Source: Bromus sterilis (Eukaryota; Streptophyta; Magnoliopsida; Poales; Poaceae). Taken from it: a stretch of 64,000 nucleotides of DNA. Under the pieces are notes generated by a model. It made no database searches. It was given only the letters and a program-made list of their open reading frames with translations, and had not been told where the DNA came from. The stretch's first letter is position 1. Every line of letters starts with the position of its first letter. The translations under genes and the position numbers were made by a program. Shown in pieces: positions 57,285 through 64,000 of this stretch. Location of the stretch: assembly GCA_950022295.1 (NCBI GenBank), contig OX465598.1:7254001-7318000 (forward strand). The letters are read 5' to 3'.

Positions 57285-57465
57285 TGGCTCCGTGTCGGGT
57301 CACGCACAGTACAAGCGGTCGCCTCCGTGTCGGGTCGCTTTAGGCCTGAAACGGCAATATTCCACGCCCCGGAAGGAGGCACGGCGACCCGAGGAGTTGC
57401 CCATATCGGCGACGCAGGAAACCGCCGGGAAGAGACCGGCGCGCGAGCGCTTTTGCTGAACCAAC
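57285..57465. repeat. GC-rich module, proximal copy, about 0.55 kb upstream of the MADS ATG
   Basis: Partner of 55840-56025, offset about 1.44 kb. It lies within the presumptive MADS upstream region, followed by a (GCAC)n-like CGCACGCACGCACG run near 57590. Confidence 0.65.
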
Positions 57466-57988
57466 GTCGCTTTCCAGTCGTCGTTCCCTCTCCATGCACG
57501 CCACCAGCACCACCAACGTCCGGTCTGCCTGTGACGGATGGTCGGACCGGCGGTCACAGCACCTGAAACTGTTATTACTGCTACAGTCGCACGCACGCAC
57601 GCACACGCCGGCAGGATGCGCAGCTGATACAGTGAACAGTAGTGGTCAAATTAAGCCGCCACGAAACTTCCCGGAACTCGCACTGCCCTACGTACGGAGC
57701 CGCGTCGACCGCCACGTACGGGCTCTCAGTACATATGAATCCCTTGGTCGCTCCTCCTTCGGTTCAGAGACTTCAGACCGGTCCGGAGAGAAGAACAGGA
57801 AGAAGAAGAAGAAGAAGGAAGCTTGCGCAGCATACGTGCCACACAAGGTAACAACAAAGCTTTACTACTAGACTACTAGATAGTGGTTCTCCAACTCCCC
57901 CTTCCGCTGCTTGCTTGCTTGCTTGCTTGGCGCCGCCGCCGCTCACCGCTCCGAGGTTCCAGGAGGGACAAGATCGAGGAGGAGATCG

Positions 57989-59592
57989 ATGGGCCGCGGC
58001 AGGGTGGAGATGAAGAGGATCCGCAACGACGTCTCGCGCCGGGCCACCTTCGGCAAGCGCAGCCGCGGCCTGCTCAAGAAGGCGCACGAGCTCGCCGTGC
58101 TCTGCGACGCCCACCTCGGCGTCCTCGTCTTCTCCGACGCCGGCAAGATGTCCGACTACTGCAGCCCCAACACCAGGTCCGTCCCGTCCATTGCCTGCGT
58201 CCACCTTTCTTTCTTCCCGCGGCCCGTACCTGCGCATCGATTGCTTCTCCGGTTGTAAATTGATTTCCCGTTCCGTCACGCCTAGTACGGATCGATTTCA
58301 CTGCAACTGCACAATGCTCTATAGCCTCTATCTAGCTCCATTAATTGTTCTGCTTTTGTTACTTCTCCATCATCTGTGCGGTGATTCATTACGATTTAAG
58401 ACGAGCTATATGCTGCATTATGTTCTGATGAACTTTCCAACTACTGAATCTAAATCCCTTGCAAGTGTATCCCAACTGATCTTGCCGTGCAGAAGCGGGT
58501 GATTTGTGTGAAACAGCGCTTGATGCATAAAGTTGATTGCTTGCTTATGTATATCGGCTGTAAAATAGTGCTACTGCCTACTAGTATAAATAGTGCTGAC
58601 TGACAAATTCTTCCTCTTGTCATTTGTTAAGTTGGAGTGACATAATCCTGCGCTACGAGAGCATCACCAACAATCAGTTGCAGGGGGAAAATCACGATGA
58701 CTTTCAGGTTACTGTCCAATGTACTGAATTCTGCATACATTTGTACATTCAAAGTTAGCTGCATGTTTGCACTTCGGTTCTGATTAATGATTATTAATAT
58801 ACATGTGCTCCTTGCACACAGCAAATGTTGGAGGAAACCAAAGCTCTGAGGCGTGAGCGTGACCACCTCGAGGCAAGCGTGAGGAGGCAGACCGGAGAAG
58901 ATCTGCCATCCGTGGCAACAGCGGCGGAGCTCGCCGACCTAGAGCGGCAGATAGAGTGTGCACTGGGTAAAGTCCAGGAAGCGAAGGTATATACATACAC
59001 GCCAAGATATGCATTGCACAATATTCACCTCGGCTCACATTTGACTGTCAGTGATTGATTAGTACATGACTTTCTTGTGTGCAGGACAAATTGCTGGAGC
59101 AGCAGTTGGAGAAATCACACCAAAGGGTAATTAAGTACTCTCTCTCCGATCCATAATAAGTGTCGCTTATCTAATACAAAGTCTGTACTAGCTTAATACA
59201 AAATGAGCGACATTTATTATGGATCAGAGGGAGTAGCTATAATCGTGAGGAACCATAATGATTTAAGAATTAAGACGCAAACAAGCCATTGTGAATCAGT
59301 CTGTGCTTGTCATGCAGGTGCACATTCTGGAGGATCAGAACAGCTTCCTTGACCACATGGTATGATAAAAGGAATTTGCATCACTGCCTACTCACCTGAT
59401 TATCTGCTACTACTCCTATACTGGCTTTCTGAATGTGTGTTTACTCATTGTAAGATGAGCGAGGAGGGGAGGCAACATGCTGCCGTGGAGGCATCAGCGG
59501 TGGTGGCGGAGCTCATTGCGCCGGCGACGATGTTGGGGGGATTCTTCCCGGAGGTGGAGGCATCGACGTCGCTGCGGCTGTGGCCGCAGTAG
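57989..59592 (+). CDS. MIKC MADS-box transcription factor, Bsister/OsMADS30-like, six exons
   Basis: Exons 57989-58176, 58632-58707, 58822-58986, 59085-59126, 59318-59359 and 59455-59592 join in frame with GT/AG borders and encode 216 residues. Residues 1-60 form the MADS domain ([47 protein letters not shown]). Several normally strict positions differ: RRATFGKRS where most plant MADS proteins have RQVTFSKRR. Residues about 61-88 are the I region. Residues 89-171 are a K-type coiled coil with [29 protein letters not shown] and [14 protein letters not shown]. The C-terminal 45 residues are short and end LRLWPQ. The QTGEDL-SV and EDQNSFL segments fit the OsMADS30 branch of the Bsister group. 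Bsister genes act in ovule and seed development, but the OsMADS30 branch has diverged in function. The 42-bp exons 4 and 5 are typical of MIKC genes. The assignment to the branch is by eye. Confidence 0.85.
59138..59233. mobile_element. Stowaway MITE, 96 bp, in MADS intron 4
   Basis: CTCTCTCTCCGATCCATAAT and its near-perfect inverse (CTCCCTCTGATCCATAAT) lie between TA dinucleotides (59136-59137 and 59234-59235). The two halves pair almost throughout into one long hairpin. It occupies half of the 191-bp intron between exons 4 and 5. Confidence 0.92.
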
Positions 59593-60020
59593 CTCCCCCA
59601 TGTGTAAGCCTTTGGCCTGAAGCCCAGCCTGCAGCTGTGGCACTTCAGGTAGTGCATTTGAAGTTTTGAACACACTGCTAGACTTCTTATACATTTTTAC
59701 TTCTTAGTGCTCAGTTTGGGTCTTGAGTCCTGACTAAGTTTTTGTTGCATACCATTCTGTTGTTTTGCAGATGGAGGAGAGATGATAGACTGACGGAAGA
59801 CAGTGAGGCTAATTAGTTAATGAATCTAGCTTAAACTTACTAGTAGCAAGCCAGTAGTTAGGTCCAAGGATCCGGCGTATCTACAGAGAGGCCATGTAGT
59901 TGACAAAGTATCTTGTCAGCACTGTCTATACATACATAAGTCCAGTTTTGCTACACATAGTTTCCCCTATGCGTAGGGACTCCCCCCATATATGCAGCAG
60001 TTTTTTCTTTAACAACAGTG
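59593..60020 (+). other. MADS gene 3' untranslated region with a probable intron
   Basis: After the stop, a TTCAG|GTAGTG donor at 59648/59649 and a TTTTGCAG acceptor at 59771 suggest an intron in the 3'UTR. The end of the message was not located. Confidence 0.4.
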
Positions 60021-60299
60021 TTGAATCAACATGTTCAGTTCATTGTCTCTGTGTGTATCGAGCATTGCAGTTTGTGGATGGAGAAAGTGGGCCAAAAAAG
60101 TATCACGCGGGCCTTACAAGTTCACACCGGATGAGCCAATGTTACTTATGTTACTTACGGTTTGACTTAATCCTAATATATAAAACATGGGAGCTTTGCA
60201 ACAACTCCCAACTATACGCTGAAATGAAAATGTATTACATGTTCTGTTATACAAGCCTTTCACGGAGCAACAAACCACTGAGGAGTGCCTTTTGGTAAT

Positions 60300-60900
60300 A
60301 ATTCTTGAATCATTCAAGGAGAATTTCCTATGCATACAATTGTGTACTACTCCACAATTGCCTTCTCATCCCATATTCAGCTTGATCTCTCTGCTGGCAT
60401 TTCTTTTCAAGTGCGCAAGAAAAATAAATTTTGAGTTCCAAACATCTGAAACTATTAAAATTTAATAAAATAATTTAAATATAAGAGATATCAAAAAGTA
60501 GTCTTTAAACTATTTGTGTTGTTAAACAAAATATTACAATTATTTAAATATATATTTGAATATCAAAAACTAAATTGGTCGCGTAGCTCAATACAATTAT
60601 TCTATTGTACCATATGAAAAAAGAAATAAATGTGAAAGTAAAGAATAACAAAATGGGAAATAAAAAGAATAAGTAAAAAATAGAAACAAAATAGAAATAA
60701 ATAAATTAATAAATGTGTAAATAAACAGACCAGAAAGGAAACAAAATAAATGGGGCGACAACTGATTTGAAAACACCCTCTAACTGAATTTTTTGCAGGG
60801 TCCCGCAACTTGATTCACTGTTGGATTTAGTACTAAGATGCATACAAACTAGAGCGCATCTATGTGTCGCGTATCACGTGACAATAGCTATTATCATCGT
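60300..60900. other. AT-rich intergenic stretch
   Basis: Low-complexity A-rich DNA (60400-60760) without gene or clear transposon ends. Confidence 0.5.
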
Positions 60901-60902
60901 TA

Positions 60903-61132
60903 TTTTTTTAACACATTACAACTCTGACGCTCACAAACACGAGTATACAATCACCCCTATGACGCACACACGCGGAAACGTCTTCTTTCACTAAAAACGC
61001 ATCACCGAAAGCCCTGAAATAAATCCAGAAAAATGCGAACACCATTGTCAAATATGAGATTTGAACTCTGGTGAACTGGGGATACAACTATCCACCTAAC
61101 CAACTCAATCACAGGTTGATTCTCATAGCTGG
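60903..61132 (-). mobile_element. Au SINE, minus strand, diverged
   Basis: Read on the minus strand: GAATCAACCTGTGATTGAG, TTGGTTAGGTGG, CAGAGTTCAAATCTC, TTTATTTCAGGGCTTTCGG and GAAGACGTTTCC, ending in TTAAAAAAA. This is the same family as 36179-36493. A short CATCGTT word flanks both ends (60895-60901 and 61133-61139). The tail region is shorter than in the other copy. Confidence 0.85.
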
Positions 61133-61264
61133 CATCGTTTAGTGTGTAAGTTAGTAGACTGGTACAGTAGTTTTCCTTAAGAAGATGACATACATATATA
61201 TGTTGAACTTTTATGTTAATTTTTTTATTAAATAAAAATGATGAGAATAGTTTTTAATACATAC

Positions 61265-61359
61265 ACTCCTCCGTTCTGAAATAAGTGTCTCAACTCTAAT
61301 ACAATTATGTACTAAAATTAGTACAAAGTTGAAACACTTATTTTAATACAGAGGGAGAA
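61265..61359. mobile_element. Stowaway MITE, about 95 bp
   Basis: CTCCTCCGTTCTGAAATAAG and its inverse (CTCCCTCTGTATTAAAATAAG) enclose AAGTGTCTCAACT...AGTTGAAACACTT complementary arms. Target bases are TA on the left; the right edge is slightly degraded. Confidence 0.8.
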
Positions 61360-62200
61360 TATTTTTAAAACATAAATTTGATTAATTTTGAAAAATCATG
61401 CAATTAAAAAAATTTAACATAGTGTATAAAACTTGTTATATTCTTTACCAAATATGGATATCGTTCAAAAATTTGTAACTAAAAATGTCATTTGATTCGA
61501 TAAAATGTACGTGACATACATTAATCAGGCATTGAAAAAATGTTCCTGACGGATAAACAAATGTACAACTTGTATGACAGAAACTTAAAATATACATCGG
61601 AAAATTGTTAACCATTAACTTGAAGAATGTTGAACATAACTTTTTTTTTACTGTTGTATACGAAAAATGTAAAATATTCATGAAAAAATAGACATCAGAA
61701 TATATGTTTGAAAATAATGTTAATTATGTGTTTGGAAAATATTATGTATATACTTTATTTTATATTATATATGTAAAATGTACAACTTGAATGAAAATTA
61801 GACATTGAAATATATACTGATAAGCTATTAATCATTTAGTTTTGAAAATATTTAAACATTTATATTTTTTATAGATGTAAACTAAATTTTATATTGTGTA
61901 TGAAAGAAATTAAAAATGTGTTCATACAAATAAAAAGAATAATGAAAATCGAAAATAAACACCAACAAAGCTAAAAAAACAAAGAAATGAAAAAGTAAAG
62001 ATTAAAATAGAACCAAAAAACAATAAAAACCCAAAGAAAACACAACAAAAAATGTGCTGCAATTAATAGTGGAAAATCCAATAAAACATAAAAAAACTAA
62101 AACTACACTATTTCACTATCATCAGCCTTTACATATGGATGATTCCTAACAGAAATCAGTAAAGACGAGAAATAGCTACAATTCCGCCCGTGTACAAAGG
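61360..62200. other. AT-rich, A-runs with AAAATGT motifs
   Basis: Non-coding sequence of the same style as 51.9-53.1 kb (short AAAATGT/TTGAAAATA words and an A-rich end). Probably a decayed transposon; edges not resolved. Confidence 0.4.
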
Positions 62201-62309
62201 GAGCAACTAGTTAGCGGGCACCTTTCCGCACGCCTCCGTAGAGGTCACTTTTGGTGCACTCCGTAGCTGTCACACGTCACGTTTTGACTGCGTTCCGCAC
62301 GAAACAACA

Positions 62310-62585
62310 ACTGTGGCTGCGCGCGAGACTGTGGTTGTGGCTTGGACTGTGACTCGGACTGCGGCTGTGGCACGGACCGTGGCTCGGGCTGCGGTAGGGG
62401 TTGTGATTGTCGTTCAAACTGTGGTTGTGGCACGGACTGTGGGTCGGGCTGTGGCTGAAAACTATGGTTGTGGCTCGGACTATGGCTGGAAACTATGGTT
62501 ATGGCTCGAACTGTGGTTGAATCTGTGGCTGCGTCCATGGCTGTGGCTGGATCTGTGGCCGCACGTGTAGTTGTGGCTGTGCGTC
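62310..62585. repeat. GC-rich minisatellite of (A/G)CTGTGGCT-type units
   Basis: Imperfect units based on ACTGTGGCTCGG or GGCTGTGGCACGGAC, 12-24 bases long, run across about 275 bases. The minus strand has an open frame of alternating Pro-Gln-Ser (PQPQ, SVPQPQ) and the plus strand one of Val/Ala/Arg or Trp/Leu. Both are products of the repeat rather than evidence of a gene. Confidence 0.8.
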
Positions 62586-62889
62586 CGAAACACGTCACGT
62601 GTCAAACGCGGAAGGGCTAAGAAAAAACCCTGAAACACACCAGAACGTGACACTTGATGCTCGGAACGCGCGCGAGTGACCTTCGCAAAGGGTATCCCTC
62701 AACTAGTGATTGACGCGTACAAAATACGTGATGGTTGGGTTTGCGGATTGACCGAAACCCATATCTGCTAAGTGGGCTTCACATGTACACGTCCTTGTGC
62801 TCTTTTTGTTTCTAGGTGTATCAATTATGTATTTTCTTGCATTCAGAGTGTTTTGATTCTTTTTCACAATTTAAAAAGGTTGTTCATTT

Positions 62890-63135
62890 AAGTGTGGTCA
62901 CTTTTATCTTGGTTTATTATTATTATAAACATATATAAAAATTGTTAATCATGTATTTCAAAAATATTAAACATGGATAAAAGTATTCTTGGTGTATATA
63001 AGATATGCACATTGTGCATGAAAACAATTAACACGTAATGAAAACATGGAAATGAAAAACTAATATAAAAATCCTGATGACAATCAGAAAAAGAACAAAT
63101 AAAACCAAAAAATGAAAGAAATAAAGGAAAAGGGG
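62890..63135. other. AT-rich stretch with G-run
   Basis: AAATTGTTAATCATGTATTTC-like words (read in parts), A-rich end and a GGGGGGGG run near 63131. No gene. Confidence 0.4.
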
Positions 63136-63551
63136 GGGGATGCTTGTATTTCTGTGGTTCAACTCGCAACATTTAAAGTGTGGTATTTTTATTTGTGGTA
63201 TTGACTTTTTTTATTTGTGGCATTTCAAACACAGGGTTGGCTAAGAATTAGCAAATATCAGCCGCCTGAGTCATAGGCACTTCCAAAGTAAAATTAAGCA
63301 TATGCTTGATTTGTAAATTTATAATGTAATGCAATTACAATGTTAATCGATACCATTAAACTGTGTTTTCTATGGAAATCATGTTTGGTTGGTTACTTTG
63401 TGATCTAACAACATAATAAGAGATTCTAGTTCAATACAAATGTAACAAACAGGGAACATACCCAGGCCCCAAGATCAACCAAAAATAAAAATAAAAATAA
63501 ATAATTTTTTAAAATACTCTAAGAAAAATCCATTAATTCAATGGATGTGGC

Positions 63552-63684
63552 TAGGTCTCAGTCGACTGTAATTTAACGAAGTTTCAGTCATGTCACAAAA
63601 CATGCAAGAAAGAAAAAGAAAAAAAAATTAATTTTAATGTAAATTTTATGGATCGACTGCAATTTAACAGTCGACTGAGACCTA
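63552..63684. mobile_element. Short MITE with 17-bp perfect inverted repeats
   Basis: TAGGTCTCAGTCGACTG at 63552-63568 is matched by its exact inverse at 63668-63684. The pairing continues imperfectly inward (TAATTTAA against TTAAATT). The core is A-rich. No target duplication was recognised, so the superfamily is not assigned. Confidence 0.75.
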
Positions 63685-63689
63685 TCAAT

Positions 63690-64000
63690 GCCCTAATTCA
63701 ATCAATCTCCGATGGTCAATCTAAGAAACTTTCAGCCCATCACGATATGCGGCGCCCCCATCATCCCGCTAGAATCATTACAAAAAGAAGAGTTTACCAA
63801 TCTGTAGGTTTGACGAGTCAACGGTCAGTGAGGCCACAAGTCAAAGGCCTCAACGCGGTGGAGAGGGTCCAAAGTTACGTCCATTGTGTTCGGCACGGGC
63901 GTTCCGGCGGTAGGTAGGTTCGTAAAACCCACATCCACACGGTCGTCTCTCCACACCACACCACGCTCTTCTTCTTCCTCCTTACCATTTCTTCCGGTCT
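63690..64000 (+). promoter_or_regulatory. Possible promoter and leader of a gene beyond the right edge
   Basis: GC content rises and the window ends in a pyrimidine-rich CTCTTCTTCTTCCTCC stretch, typical of cereal 5' leaders. No ATG-started frame with a recognisable protein begins before the edge. Inference only. Confidence 0.3.

Noticed and set aside
62245..62598. Pro-Gln-rich and Val/Trp-rich frames as proteins
   Set aside because: They are translations of a minisatellite in both strands, without promoter or splice context.
1..64000. CRISPR array, phage or bacterial operon
   Set aside because: Repeats present are tandem duplications, minisatellites or transposon ends. No spaced palindromic array or cas-like gene exists, and the genes are spliced plant genes.

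Overview
This is plant nuclear DNA from a large, repeat-rich grass genome. It is most likely Triticeae (wheat, Aegilops or barley relatives). The basis is two Au-type tRNA-derived SINEs, Stowaway and PIF/Harbinger MITEs, CACTA and hAT-like ends, several L1-type LINEs, spliced genes with GC-rich grass-style coding exons, and low gene density. There is no prokaryotic organisation, CRISPR array or phage content. The species call is inference.

Layout. 1-2.4 kb: repeat-poor intergenic DNA, then a small two-exon minus-strand gene for a Gly/Tyr/Pro-rich protein (1742-2208). 2.4-18.65 kb: an old tandem segmental duplication. Each copy carries one minus-strand gene for a multi-membrane-spanning protein (6801-7979 and 17512-18570) plus recognisable flanks. 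The copies are separated and eroded by transposons: an hAT-like element against the first gene, a LINE relic, a CACTA-like end with an hAT MITE nested in it, and a minisatellite. The second block also holds a broken B3-domain gene (about 15110-15560). 18.65-21 kb is nearly empty and ends in a Stowaway MITE.

21-50.5 kb: a second, larger segmental duplication. Each copy holds an NF-YC (HAP5) histone-fold gene on the minus strand with an unspliced coding exon, a very long 5'UTR intron (about 8.5 and 11.9 kb) and a GC-rich 5'UTR exon with a proximal promoter. Copy 1 (21292-22062) looks intact. Copy 2 (37349-38338) has an in-frame stop, an internal duplication and core substitutions. Because the two introns align, each serves as the empty-site reference for insertions in the other. 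This dates several insertions as later than the duplication: a Mutator-like element (26395-27416), a 5'-truncated LINE (38980-43363), a LINE fragment (43945-44700) and a Harbinger MITE (49462-49801). A near-complete L1 LINE with an RNase H domain (about 31030-36120) and a full-length SINE (36179-36493) lie between the copies.

50.5-64 kb: AT-rich tandem repeats, a Harbinger MITE, a possible orphan exon with a DLN motif, then a six-exon plus-strand MADS-box gene of the Bsister (OsMADS30-like) type (57989-59592) with a duplicated upstream module. Next come a SINE, Stowaway MITEs and a Pro-Gln-type minisatellite. The GC-rich right edge may be the promoter or leader of a gene beyond the window.

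The genes are not an operon and no joint pathway is implied. NF-YC and MADS proteins are transcription factors. The membrane-protein pair and the NF-YC pair show the window's main theme: local duplication followed by unequal decay and transposon loading. Gene-family names come from motifs read by eye; no database search was run.
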